A DNA stretch of 29,603 bases from a virus. The stretch covers positions 1-29,603 of the IMG/VR virus record IMGVR_UViG_3300042568_000509. One strand, 5' to 3'. Below are positions 7,787 through 15,680 of this stretch, in pieces. How positions within the stretch are numbered: the stretch's first letter is position 1; the number at the start of each line of letters is the position of its first letter. The translations under genes were made by a program, and so were the position numbers. Under the pieces are notes generated by a model that was not told the origin of the DNA, ran no database searches, and saw nothing but the letters and a program-made list of their open reading frames with translations.

Positions 7787-7794
7787 TTTCTTTG
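7787..7794 (+). promoter_or_regulatory. Probable -7 promoter box (TTTCTTTG, variant)
   Basis: A variant of TAnnTTTG with TT in place of TA, four bases before the ATG at 7799 and just after the terminator. The location and the same four-base spacing seen at 3913 and 18036 argue that it is a real promoter despite the imperfect match. Confidence 0.4.
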
Positions 7795-7798
7795 CTTC

Positions 7799-8152
7799 AT
7801 GGATAGACGATTTGTAAACGTAAACTATGACGCGCCTATTGAAATACACCTAGCAATCAGAAACATTTGCGATAGGTTGATCATAGAGGCTGGTGAGAAG
7901 AAAAAGATACCTGAGCTGTATCAGGACCTAGTGATATATGCTATATCCACAATAAAGCCTGGAGACAACCTAGAGATAAGCGAGCTGTCTGGCAGGACCT
8001 GTAGGACCATATTCTTTATAAGCCGTGACCAGCGTGATCAGGTAGCAGATATGCTAGGAGGCAGAAGCGAGCTAAGCTTCAGAGAGAAGTACGACATACT
8101 TCTAGAGTATTCGCTAAGAAAACTATACAACGTAGAACTAAAGAGGGCATGA
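7799..8152 (+). CDS. Hypothetical protein, 117 aa
   Basis: Unrecognised, mainly helical protein with a charged middle (EAGEKKKIPELYQDLVIYAI) and a C-terminus of alternating helices ending in LYNVELKRA. The start is fixed by an upstream terminator and promoter box. Its stop overlaps the next gene's start (ATGATG with TGA 8150-8152), so the pair is translationally coupled to the RuvC-like nuclease. It may be a partner of that nuclease, which is only inferred from adjacency. Confidence 0.7.
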   Translation: MDRRFVNVNYDAPIEIHLAIRNICDRLIIEAGEKKKIPELYQDLVIYAISTIKPGDNLEISELSGRTCRTIFFISRDQRDQVADMLGGRSELSFREKYDILLEYSLRKLYNVELKRA

Positions 8153-8616
8153 TGTACTTTATCGGTTGTGACCCAGGCCAGTCTGGTGGCTTTGTAATAA
8201 TTGACCAGGACATGAAGGTTGTTGACGTATTTAAGACACCAGAGGACCGAAACAGCTTCGTTGAAAAGATGCAGGGTATAAAGAACCTACCAGGCCAGAT
8301 ATTCCTAATGAAGGAGCGTGTGCATTCGATGCCAGGCAACGGCGCTAAGTCTAACTTCACGTTTGGGTACAACATCGGAATACTAGAGGCATCGTTGTCT
8401 TTTGCTAAGATACCGTATCAGGACATCACGCCTCAGACATGGATGAAGTCTTATATGCTCAAAAGAGAGAAGGAGGAGTCTGGAACGGCTTGGAAGAACA
8501 GGCTAAAGCAAAGAGCGCAGGAGATATTTCCAGACCAGAAAGTAACGCTGTGGAGTGCGGATGCATTCCTTATAGCTGAGTACTGCCGACGCACGATGTC
8601 TGGCAGAGTGTTCTAA
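8149..8616 (+). CDS. RuvC-like Holliday-junction resolvase / branched-DNA endonuclease
   Basis: A 155-residue protein with the RNase H-like fold of phage RuvC relatives. Visible acidic residues: D8 in FIGCDPGQSGG, E56 in LMKERVHSMPG, and D138 in WSADAFLIAEY, matching the first, second and last carboxylates of the family. The segments TFGYNIGILEA and ITPQTWMKSY also fit. It would cleave branched replication intermediates before or during packaging. Placed between terL and the portal gene, it belongs to the packaging cluster. A second ATG at 8152 is an equally good start. Confidence 0.88.
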   Translation: MMYFIGCDPGQSGGFVIIDQDMKVVDVFKTPEDRNSFVEKMQGIKNLPGQIFLMKERVHSMPGNGAKSNFTFGYNIGILEASLSFAKIPYQDITPQTWMKSYMLKREKEESGTAWKNRLKQRAQEIFPDQKVTLWSADAFLIAEYCRRTMSGRVF

Positions 8617-8633
8617 TAATCAAGAATAAAATG

Positions 8634-8641
8634 TATATTTG
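8634..8641 (+). promoter_or_regulatory. Bacteroidota-type -7 promoter box (TATATTTG)
   Basis: Perfect TAnnTTTG followed by C, 20 bases before the portal ATG at 8662. I see no clear TTG element at the expected distance upstream. Confidence 0.6.
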
Positions 8642-8661
8642 CTCATTGCAACTATATCAAA

Positions 8662-10926
8662 ATGGCAGATAAATTTAAGGACCAAAAGGAGAAGGCGGAC
8701 ATCATAAATTACCAGCCACCTAGACAAGACCTTACTGACCGACAAATCTTAGCGGAGTATGGTAGCATGGAGGCTTACGATCGCCAGATGGTTAGGTACT
8801 GCTGCACATTCTATAATAGACCAAACGAGTTTTACGATATATTCTACCAGCAAATACCGTCAGTACAGTCAACGCTAAAGAAGAGACCGTACTCGCCAGT
8901 TTTGCAGATCCTAGAGAACTACAGATATTACAACGGTGAGCAGTTTAACTTCAACTACGCGTTCTTGTCTAAGACTGTTGGAGGAGAAGAGGTACCAGCC
9001 CCGTTCATACCAGGACAGAAGATATATCAGGTTGTTGAGTTCCTAAAGGGTTCATATGCGTCCGTTATCCGTAATGCCAAGATACGTTGCAGGTCATTGT
9101 CAAAGGAGGCCGAGGGTAACCGATACAAGCGACTAACTCTAGCGATGCTAAAGTACGACTACAAAGACCTGTTCGACATGATGGAGGACGAGTCTGGTGT
9201 AAGCGTCAACCCTGTTCCAGAGGACCAGATGGAAAGCAAGGAGTCGATATACAAGTTCATCGAGGAGAACCCATTCGAGTCATCCGAGAAGCTAGGCAAC
9301 TCGCTAATAGAATTTATAGTAAGAGACAATGACTTCACAAACAAAGCAATTCGAAGCTACTTCGACACTAGGGTTGGAAGATATTCAGGCATGGTTTGTC
9401 GAATCCTTAATGGTAGGGTTGACATCCAGACACTACCTGGGTACCAGCTCATCATCGACAACCGAGTGGACGACGACCTCAACGGACAAGCTAGGTTCAG
9501 AGGAATCATCGAATACCTAACACCAGAGGAGATCTTTGAACGGTTCCCGTGTGAGAAGAGCGAGCGAGATGAGATAATCGCAAACGCAGGAGGCCTGAAC
9601 GAGTTCATGGCTCCTTTTAATAGTTTCTCAGACCCAATAAACTTCAGATGGTGGTCTACTACCAACAGACAGATTGCTGTTGTAACAATGTACTGGATGC
9701 AGCTTGTTGACACACGCTATGTGTACAAGAGAGACAGCAAGGGTCGTATTAAGTACCCATACGAGTACAAGATCCTTTCTGAGTCTGATCCACGCCCTGG
9801 AGAGTTCTTTGTTTCAGTGCCAAGACAAGCCACGCTTATTGGCAACAAGTACATAAAGGAGAACAAGTTCGTAGATGAGATCGTGTACCATCCGAACGAC
9901 AAGAAGCAGCCATTGCTTCCGTTGCATATCATCTGCCCTAACATGGTCAACGGTATATCCAAGAGCGTTGTGGATAGACTACGTGCGCACCAGGATATGC
10001 ACGATGCGATATCGTGGCGCATCCGAGATAAGATGGCAAAGGCGCACGGTAAGGTACCTATCCTTGATGGGTCACAGATACAGGGAGTAAGCGCACTTGA
10101 TATAGAGGAGGACTTCAAGAAGCTTGGATTCACAATACTAAACATGGCATCTACAGAGGCTGGAGACCCAACCGTTAGGCCTCTAGTTCAGTACATGGAC
10201 TTCACTATGGATGCTGACGTAAGGGCTTTGATAAGTCTGAAGCAGGAAGAGGAGCGCTTGATGAACGATATGTACAATACAAGTCCTATCGTTATGGGTA
10301 CTCAGCAGACTTATACTGGTTATGGAACACAGCAGTCTGCTATCTCACAGGCGACAATGAGTATCGTGAACGACACGCAGACTCACGTTCAGTTCCTAGC
10401 AAACGTGCTTCAGTACGCAGTAAACGCCGCTAAGAAGTTCTATACATCAAAGGAAGGAAAGCCATTTGCAAAGGACCTATTCAGCGAAAGGACTATATAT
10501 CTAATGGAGCAGAGCGAGGATCTGCGTTTCGAGGACCTATCTACTATCGTTGATATACTAGACAACATCGACCAGGTAGAGCGCAAGGAGTTGATGATGC
10601 TTGCACAGACAATCATTCCTACAGGAAACCTAGCAGCGCTAGAGTTGATGGTAGACCTCCAGTCTCAGCCAACCAAGACCTCGCTGAAGAACGCTATATC
10701 CTACATCATAAACAAACAGAAGCGCGAACAACAACAGCAGCAAGAACAGGCAATGATGCAACAAGCCATCATGCAGGATGCGGCTGGCCAGCAAGCGATG
10801 GAACGCGAGGCTATGATCCAGGACTCAAAGGGAGACCTAGAGGCGATGAAGGCAGACGCTATGCTAGAGAAGGAGGCTATGAAGATAGACGCAAAGCAGC
10901 CGCCTAGCCAGCAAGCGCCTAGATAA
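8662..10926 (+). CDS. Portal protein
   Basis: A 754-residue protein positioned after terL and before the scaffold and capsid genes. Its size and layout fit portals of crAss-like and similar podoviruses: an N-terminal region with tyrosine-rich helices (QILENYRYYNGEQFNF), a wing/stem region in the middle, and a long C-terminal helical tail (about 680-754) rich in glutamine, methionine and alanine, ending in PPSQQAPR. It would form the dodecameric ring at one capsid vertex through which DNA enters and leaves. No catalytic motifs are expected or seen. The glutamine-rich tail could be the barrel/crown domain or a scaffold contact. Assignment rests on size, order and overall character, not on a diagnostic motif. 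Confidence 0.82.
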   Translation: MADKFKDQKEKADIINYQPPRQDLTDRQILAEYGSMEAYDRQMVRYCCTFYNRPNEFYDIFYQQIPSVQSTLKKRPYSPVLQILENYRYYNGEQFNFNYAFLSKTVGGEEVPAPFIPGQKIYQVVEFLKGSYASVIRNAKIRCRSLSKEAEGNRYKRLTLAMLKYDYKDLFDMMEDESGVSVNPVPEDQMESKESIYKFIEENPFESSEKLGNSLIEFIVRDNDFTNKAIRSYFDTRVGRYSGMVCRILNGRVDIQTLPGYQLIIDNRVDDDLNGQARFRGIIEYLTPEEIFERFPCEKSERDEIIANAGGLNEFMAPFNSFSDPINFRWWSTTNRQIAVVTMYWMQLVDTRYVYKRDSKGRIKYPYEYKILSESDPRPGEFFVSVPRQATLIGNKYIKENKFVDEIVYHPNDKKQPLLPLHIICPNMVNGISKSVVDRLRAHQDMHDAISWRIRDKMAKAHGKVPILDGSQIQGVSALDIEEDFKKLGFTILNMASTEAGDPTVRPLVQYMDFTMDADVRALISLKQEEERLMNDMYNTSPIVMGTQQTYTGYGTQQSAISQATMSIVNDTQTHVQFLANVLQYAVNAAKKFYTSKEGKPFAKDLFSERTIYLMEQSEDLRFEDLSTIVDILDNIDQVERKELMMLAQTIIPTGNLAALELMVDLQSQPTKTSLKNAISYIINKQKREQQQQQEQAMMQQAIMQDAAGQQAMEREAMIQDSKGDLEAMKADAMLEKEAMKIDAKQPPSQQAPR

Positions 10927-10957
10927 CAAAAAATTTTGTTTTGTAACTAATAACCCA

Positions 10958-10965
10958 TAAATTTG
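10958..10965 (+). promoter_or_regulatory. Bacteroidota-type promoter (TAAATTTG with upstream TTG)
   Basis: TAnnTTTG at 10958-10965 with a TTG at 10936-10938, 19 bases upstream, which is the expected -33/-7 arrangement of Bacteroidota promoters. ATG 10971 follows five bases after the box, so the transcript may be leaderless. It drives the scaffold-capsid unit. Confidence 0.7.
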
Positions 10966-10970
10966 CAAGC

Positions 10971-11987
10971 ATGAATAAAGTAGCAGATACTACCATTGAT
11001 CCTGAACTACAGGATGCACAGGTAGAAGAAACAGTAGATCAAACAGAGCAAGCGGCTCCTGATACCCAAAGTCAGGACGACGACATTCTGGATGACGAGT
11101 TAGATGGAGTGGTCGCCACCCCGTCATTTATTTCAACAAAAGCACAAACCCCCGCAACCCCTGCTGATACAGAGTCCGTAGATCGTTCTGAACTAGAGCG
11201 ACTACGTCAAGTAGAGCAGGACTATCTTGCACTAGCTTCAGACCCACTGGTGGAGGCTGCGTTTAACTTCCGTAGGGCTGGTAATAACGACATTATGCAG
11301 TTCGTATCAGAGTTGACAGGAGGCTACAAGGATGTAGCTAAGATGTCAATGGATGAGATGTACGAGCAGCATTACAGGTCATCTATTGCCAAGCGTTACG
11401 CTTTGTCTGAGGACGACATTGAGGAGGCTCTTGACGAGTTTAGATCTAAGTCCCCAGCACAAAAGGCGCAGATTATCGATCCGATCCGCGAGAAGCTAGA
11501 GCAAGATAGTAAGAACTCTATCAAGTCACTTAGCGAGAAGTTCTCTTCTAAAGCTAAGGATGACGAGAAGGCAATCCAAGAATTTCAGGAGAGGGAAAAG
11601 AAGGCCCTCAACTATTTAGATAATAAGCTGAACGAACTAACAGGAAAGACAATCCATCGGGTCCAAGTAACTCCAGAGATAGCCAAGGAAATCCGCGATC
11701 TTTCCACCCAGTTTGCGATCAGAAACCCAGAGACTTTGGAAGCTGATGTGGATGCGACCATATCCATGTGGATGTGGCTCCGACATGGCGACAAGATTCT
11801 CAAACAACACATCCGCTACGGTCAGAACCGTGGACTAGAAACCAGCGTAATCGGTAGGTCGAATGGAAACGCAAGCCCGATTAAGACGAATGGAGTTTCT
11901 CCGTCCTCAACAACTGACAAGTATGAGGAGGTGCTTAAAAAGTCTGGCGGGAAACTCCCGCGGACAGGAAGTCCAACCCCTAATTAA
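10971..11987 (+). CDS. Scaffold-like protein upstream of the capsid gene
   Basis: A 338-residue protein with a strongly acidic, low-complexity N-terminus (about 1-60; DDDILDDELDG), long charged helices in the centre (about 60-230; coiled-coil-like EKFSSKAKDDEKAIQEFQE) and a flexible, basic C-terminus ending in GGKLPRTGSPTPN. This composition, and a place directly before the major capsid gene in the same unit, are typical of scaffolding proteins that shape the procapsid and are then removed. No protease motif is seen. It could instead be a structural inner protein; the scaffold call is context-based. Confidence 0.65.
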   Translation: MNKVADTTIDPELQDAQVEETVDQTEQAAPDTQSQDDDILDDELDGVVATPSFISTKAQTPATPADTESVDRSELERLRQVEQDYLALASDPLVEAAFNFRRAGNNDIMQFVSELTGGYKDVAKMSMDEMYEQHYRSSIAKRYALSEDDIEEALDEFRSKSPAQKAQIIDPIREKLEQDSKNSIKSLSEKFSSKAKDDEKAIQEFQEREKKALNYLDNKLNELTGKTIHRVQVTPEIAKEIRDLSTQFAIRNPETLEADVDATISMWMWLRHGDKILKQHIRYGQNRGLETSVIGRSNGNASPIKTNGVSPSSTTDKYEEVLKKSGGKLPRTGSPTPN

Positions 11988-11998
11988 TCTTTTTAAAA

Positions 11999-13363
11999 AT
12001 GGCTAATCAAGTTTCAACCCTCAATATCGAGGACAATCTTTACAGCCGTGCGTTGAATGATCGTAATGACTTCAGCCGTGTATACGACCTTTCTGGTGGT
12101 TACTCTAAGCTTTTGACTATCGTTAACATCATCAACTCTGGCAATTCTAAGTCTATCGACGTAGACAAATACGAGAAATCGTTCATGACTAATGGATACG
12201 TTATCCAGCAAATAGCAGCAAATGCTTCAGCAGCTGGATCTGTTAACGTAACAGTTACCTTGGCCGACCCTACTTACGACAACTTCCGCATCAATGACCT
12301 CGTTATGAGCGAGTCTTTGACAATCCAAGGTATCGTAGTAGCTAAAGCTCCAGGTGTATTGACCATTGCTCCAGCTCCAGGCGGAACAACTCAAACAGAG
12401 CTTTTGGCTGAATTCCAAGCTAACAAATTCTTGAAGGCTTACGGCGATGCTCAACCTTTGCGTAACTCTGTTGGTCGTGAGTCACTTTATCAGTTCCCTG
12501 ATGTTGACTACAACTACACACAGGTTATCCGTGAAAGCACTTCAGTATCTCGCCGCGATAAAATCCGTTCACGCGTTATGTGGCAAGACGGAATGTGGTG
12601 GGAAGCACAGCAGCCTTTGGCTATCGAGATGATGCTTAAGCGCAAGGAGTTCATGGCTCTTTGGGGTCGTCGTGGTAAAGGCCTTGTTAATGGACAAGAA
12701 ACCAACACCAACGGTGGTATCGACTGGGCTATCAAAGAACGTCCTGTAGGTCGTGGTGTATACTACCCATTAGCAGGTCTTCCTTCTGAGGCTACATTCG
12801 AGAAGTTCCTTTCTGACGTTTATGACCGTAAGGCACAGCAAGGAGAGAAGTTCTTGATGTTAGGTCGCGGTATGTTGCACCACATCCAGAAGAACATGAC
12901 CCGTGATTTCATCCAGTATGCTGGTCAGCTTAACACATTCGGTGGTGCTGATGTATCTGGCTTGAACATCATGCAATATGCTGTTGCTGGTATGAAGTAC
13001 AACTTCATGGAAATGCCTATCCTTAACGACCCAGACTTCTTCCCAGAGGCTGCTGGCGTAACAGGTGCGCAGTTCCGTAAGCGTCAGTACGACTGCTACT
13101 GCTTAGATTTGGATGCTATCCCAGTAAAAGGTGGCGGAACTGCTCCTGCCATCGAGAAAATTCACTTCGGTGATTCTGAGTATTATGAAGCGTTTATCGC
13201 TGGTATGGACTCTGCTCCTTCTGGTGGTGTAACTGATGACGCTATCCGTGCAGCATCTGCTACTCGCGTTGTTACTGATGTGGATAACTCTACATACCAC
13301 GTAATGAGCGACTGCGGATACGACATGATCGGTAAATTCTCAGGCAAAATGGAGCTGATTTAA
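11999..13363 (+). CDS. Major capsid protein
   Basis: A 454-residue protein following portal and scaffold genes, the normal location for the HK97-fold shell protein. It has an insertion-rich N-terminal third with strand segments (SVNVTVTLADPTYDN), a tryptophan-rich helix MWQDGMWWEAQQPLAIEMM, and a C-terminal domain with FGDSEYYEAFIAGMD and a final GKFSGKMELI. Codon use stands out: every arginine codon I read through the gene is CGT or CGC, while neighbouring genes use AGA and AGG often, as expected of a very highly expressed protein. The fold is inferred, since no short motif proves it. ATG 11999 is preceded by an A/T-rich leader with no Shine-Dalgarno. Confidence 0.85.
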   Translation: MANQVSTLNIEDNLYSRALNDRNDFSRVYDLSGGYSKLLTIVNIINSGNSKSIDVDKYEKSFMTNGYVIQQIAANASAAGSVNVTVTLADPTYDNFRINDLVMSESLTIQGIVVAKAPGVLTIAPAPGGTTQTELLAEFQANKFLKAYGDAQPLRNSVGRESLYQFPDVDYNYTQVIRESTSVSRRDKIRSRVMWQDGMWWEAQQPLAIEMMLKRKEFMALWGRRGKGLVNGQETNTNGGIDWAIKERPVGRGVYYPLAGLPSEATFEKFLSDVYDRKAQQGEKFLMLGRGMLHHIQKNMTRDFIQYAGQLNTFGGADVSGLNIMQYAVAGMKYNFMEMPILNDPDFFPEAAGVTGAQFRKRQYDCYCLDLDAIPVKGGGTAPAIEKIHFGDSEYYEAFIAGMDSAPSGGVTDDAIRAASATRVVTDVDNSTYHVMSDCGYDMIGKFSGKMELI

Positions 13364-13394
13364 TTCATTGTTTAACTTTTAAAAACTAGAAAAA

Positions 13395-14165
13395 ATGAAT
13401 AGCACAATTCAGCCAAACTATTTAATCCTTAATACTGCATCTGGATCAGATGTTACAGTATCAGAAGGTAGTGTCGTATTTGGAGCAACAACAAATGTTT
13501 CTAACCCAATTGCCGTTAAAAACATAACTAAGATTACATCTCAGCTTTTCGCTGCTGGTACTAATCAAGTTGTTGAGGTTACTGTTCCTGCATCTGTTGC
13601 AGCTAACACTACATACTCATTTCAGATTTTATTGCAGAATTCACTAGGTGAATATTATGCTGTATATGTTGAGTATGTAACAGCCGCTTCAGGAGACACT
13701 ACAACAACTGTCCGAAACGGATTGAAGGCAGCATTAGATGCGTACATCACTACAGGTTATGCCACTGTAACTAGTGGAACATCTGGTGCAAACATCCTTA
13801 CAATTACAGGGACAGCAACAACTCGTTCATTTGTTACCGAAGCCATGTTAGGTGGACTTACAGTAGCTATTACAACAGCAGGAGTTGCTACGTTCGGAAC
13901 TGGAGCAAGCTTAGTAGCTCAGGGAATTGTTGGAATGGGAACCTCTCAGCCAGCAGCTGGTACAAACTATAGCTTAGCTTTAGTTGAGTATTCAGGACTT
14001 GTTACTGATGGTAATACTATCGAGAGAGAACAGCAAGGAAGTTTGTATATCTACTACATCTCTTCTGGTACTACATTCTTGACGGCAGGTATCCAAGATA
14101 AGCTTACAGCTCCTGCGGCCCTTGCAAATGTTCAAGCCATTGTTGCTGTGCCATCTCAGCCATAA
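13395..14165 (+). CDS. Probable capsid decoration or head-fibre protein
   Basis: A 256-residue protein rich in threonine, serine, alanine, glycine and valine and almost free of cysteine and tryptophan, with repeated beta-strand segments (VVEVTVPASVAANTTYSFQI; ANILTITGTATTRSF; GVATFGTGASLVAQ). This fits an all-beta surface protein. It lies directly after the capsid gene in the same unit and before a terminator, so it should be made in large amounts together with capsid. A decoration protein, head fibre base or tail-tube-type protein are all possible; I favour decoration or head fibre from context. Confidence 0.55.
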   Translation: MNSTIQPNYLILNTASGSDVTVSEGSVVFGATTNVSNPIAVKNITKITSQLFAAGTNQVVEVTVPASVAANTTYSFQILLQNSLGEYYAVYVEYVTAASGDTTTTVRNGLKAALDAYITTGYATVTSGTSGANILTITGTATTRSFVTEAMLGGLTVAITTAGVATFGTGASLVAQGIVGMGTSQPAAGTNYSLALVEYSGLVTDGNTIEREQQGSLYIYYISSGTTFLTAGIQDKLTAPAALANVQAIVAVPSQP

Positions 14166-14189
14166 CAACATACTTAACATTACTTACAG

Positions 14190-14220
14190 GAGGCCAGATT
14201 CGTCTGGCCTCTTTTGTTTT
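14190..14220 (+). terminator. Rho-independent terminator after the capsid unit
   Basis: Perfect nine-base-pair stem GAGGCCAGA (14190-14198) with TTCG loop and TCTGGCCTC (14203-14211), followed by TTTTGTTTTT. The stable UUCG-type tetraloop makes it a strong terminator. Confidence 0.9.
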
Positions 14221-14246
14221 TATACAATAAAAAACAAAAATATTTT

Positions 14247-14254
14247 TATCTTTG
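14247..14254 (+). promoter_or_regulatory. Bacteroidota-type -7 promoter box (TATCTTTG)
   Basis: Perfect TAnnTTTG just past the capsid-unit terminator and 17 bases before the ATG at 14272. No TTG at the ideal distance. Confidence 0.6.
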
Positions 14255-14271
14255 TATAAAATAAAATACAA

Positions 14272-15204
14272 ATGGCAAGAGAAACATTGGTGCTAACGCC
14301 ATACGGCGTTAACGGATCTGGGATAAGAATGTTCCAGTATTCTTACTACGACACACAGAAACGCAAGCAAATCAACTTCTTAGTAAACGGAACCATCTAC
14401 GAAGGTTCACTAGCAAACGGAAAAGATCCTGCGTCTCACAGAGAGGAGAAGAAAATATTCTTTGATGCAAAAGTGCTTCGCTACGTACTTGAGTACGACA
14501 CAGACGAGAAGTCATCATCAGAGTACCAGGAGGCTAAGTTTATCCTAAATCACCCGAACGTACAGAACGTATCAGGAGAGCAGAACTCAAACTATGCTGG
14601 AAAGACTATGTGGTTAGTAGAGCTTGTTCAGCAGAAGCTAGAGCATGGCTATACCCACATGATTGAGTTCTTGAAGGCGCAGAACGAATTCCTAGCAATG
14701 CCTCCAATGGAATGGCGTGAGTGCGCTTTCCACTTCGGACTAAACCCTACAAAGAAGGGGCCTCATGAACTAGCAACAGAGCTAGTAGGACACAAGTCTG
14801 GTATCATCATCTCATCTATTGAGAAATGCGAGGACTTTTTCAGATGGAAGTCTACATACCATAGCGATGATCCAAAGTTTGTTTCAGAAAAGGCAACGGC
14901 ACTAGGTATCATCAGAAAGGACAACGAGGTGTATAAGTTTGATGGTATCCCAATGGGTCGTACAATCGATGAGGTTTCAGCAGCGTTGTCTGTAGACCGA
15001 ACAACACTACGTCAGGTTGTGAAAGACATCGAGACTAGCGACTCAGACCTAGCGGAATATATCGAGAAGCTAAACCGTCACTTCCCAGGATGGGATAGCG
15101 AGGATCGGAAGGAAGGTCCGCCATCAATCGAGCCTAGCGACAAGCCAGTAGAAAATAAGGTCGCAGCAGCAAAAGCGGCGCAAAAGCAAACAATAAAAGC
15201 CTAA
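14272..15204 (+). CDS. Insulated 310-aa protein of unknown function with helix-turn-helix-like segment
   Basis: The N-terminal part (1-75) is beta-like and aromatic (TPYGVNGSGIRMFQYSYYD; KKIFFDAKVLRYVLEYD), the middle is helical (110-200), and the segment TIDEVSAALSVDRTTLRQVV (231-250) looks like a helix-turn-helix. The end is alanine/lysine-rich and flexible (AAAKAAQKQTIKA). The gene has its own promoter box and its own terminator, so it is made apart from both the capsid unit and the basic-protein unit. It may be a virion protein or a late regulator. I do not recognise a family. Confidence 0.75.
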   Translation: MARETLVLTPYGVNGSGIRMFQYSYYDTQKRKQINFLVNGTIYEGSLANGKDPASHREEKKIFFDAKVLRYVLEYDTDEKSSSEYQEAKFILNHPNVQNVSGEQNSNYAGKTMWLVELVQQKLEHGYTHMIEFLKAQNEFLAMPPMEWRECAFHFGLNPTKKGPHELATELVGHKSGIIISSIEKCEDFFRWKSTYHSDDPKFVSEKATALGIIRKDNEVYKFDGIPMGRTIDEVSAALSVDRTTLRQVVKDIETSDSDLAEYIEKLNRHFPGWDSEDRKEGPPSIEPSDKPVENKVAAAKAAQKQTIKA

Positions 15205-15216
15205 CCAGCAAATCAT

Positions 15217-15246
15217 AAAAGCCATTCATTTTCGAATGGCTTTTTT
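15217..15246 (+). terminator. Rho-independent terminator after the 310-aa gene
   Basis: Perfect 11-base-pair stem AAAAGCCATTC (15217-15227) and GAATGGCTTTT (15234-15244) with a six-base loop, continuing into a T run to 15246. Its T run leads almost directly into the next promoter box. Confidence 0.88.
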
Positions 15247-15248
15247 AT

Positions 15249-15256
15249 TATATTTG
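15249..15256 (+). promoter_or_regulatory. Bacteroidota-type -7 promoter box (TATATTTG)
   Basis: Perfect TAnnTTTG followed by C, starting three bases after the terminator T run and 19 bases before ATG 15276. It is the only promoter I can see for the basic small-protein array that runs to 17951. Confidence 0.65.
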
Positions 15257-15275
15257 CTTTCATAACAATCTTATT

Positions 15276-15386
15276 ATGAACAAGCCATCAAAGTCAGCTA
15301 CAATCAAAAGCGTAAGCGCAAAATCAGTACTTGCATTCGCTAAGAAAGGAGCAAGCAAGCCTAAGGGCGGTAAGAAATCCTGCTAA
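15276..15386 (+). CDS. 36-aa lysine/serine-rich microprotein
   Basis: A short frame, MNKPSKSATIKSVSAKSVLA continuing to KPKGGKKSC, lies at the normal distance from a promoter box and its stop overlaps the next start (TAATG, 15384-15388). Those two facts, and a composition like that of its neighbours, support a real gene although it is too short for most gene finders. It has ten lysines and no acidic residue, so it would bind DNA or another anionic surface. The single cysteine is the last residue. Confidence 0.65.
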   Translation: MNKPSKSATIKSVSAKSVLAFAKKGASKPKGGKKSC

Positions 15387-15679
15387 TGGAAAAGAGCGGC
15401 AGATTAAAAGCAGCTCTAAAAAGAGCTGGTGTATCGGCTGTGAACAAGCCGAAGCGGACGCCTAGTCATCCGAAGAAGTCGCACGTTGTTGTGGCTAAGG
15501 AGGGTGACAAGATAAAGGTCGTGCGTTTTGGACAACAGGGCGTAAAGGGTGCTGGTAAGAATCCTAAGTCTGCGAAGGACAAGGCTCGTAAGAAGAGTTA
15601 CTACGCTAGGCATAATGCTCAGGATCCCAATCCTAGCAAGCTTTCGCCTCGATACTGGTCCCACAAAGTTAAATGGTAG
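15386..15679 (+). CDS. Small basic protein, DUF6321-like
   Basis: A 97-residue protein with KAALKRAGVSAVNKPKRTPS, HVVVAKEGDKIKVVRFGQQG and a C-terminus YYARHNAQDP...SPRYWSHKVKW. From memory this is the pattern of the DUF6321 family of small proteins found in phages and some large viruses (unverified here); function unknown. It is strongly basic. It starts within the stop of the 36-residue gene, so it is translationally coupled, and belongs to the array of basic proteins behind the capsid unit. A virion-associated or DNA-binding role is inferred. Confidence 0.8.
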   Translation: MEKSGRLKAALKRAGVSAVNKPKRTPSHPKKSHVVVAKEGDKIKVVRFGQQGVKGAGKNPKSAKDKARKKSYYARHNAQDPNPSKLSPRYWSHKVKW

Positions 15680-15680
15680 T

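Noticed and set aside
10927-10945. Palindrome ACAAAAAATTTTGT after the portal gene as a terminator or operator
   Set aside because: The stem is only A-T rich and short; part of it serves as the upstream TTG of the 10958 promoter. Not enough to call a separate element.
13395-14165. Tail-fibre adhesin for the 256-residue protein
   Set aside because: It is too short, is directly behind the capsid gene and has no collagen-like or coiled-coil repeats; decoration or head-fibre is the more economical reading.
15549-15680. Upstream in-frame extension of the 15681 gene
   Set aside because: It would overlap almost half of the 15386-15679 gene in another frame; the ATG at 15681 follows the stop directly and begins the recognisable protein.
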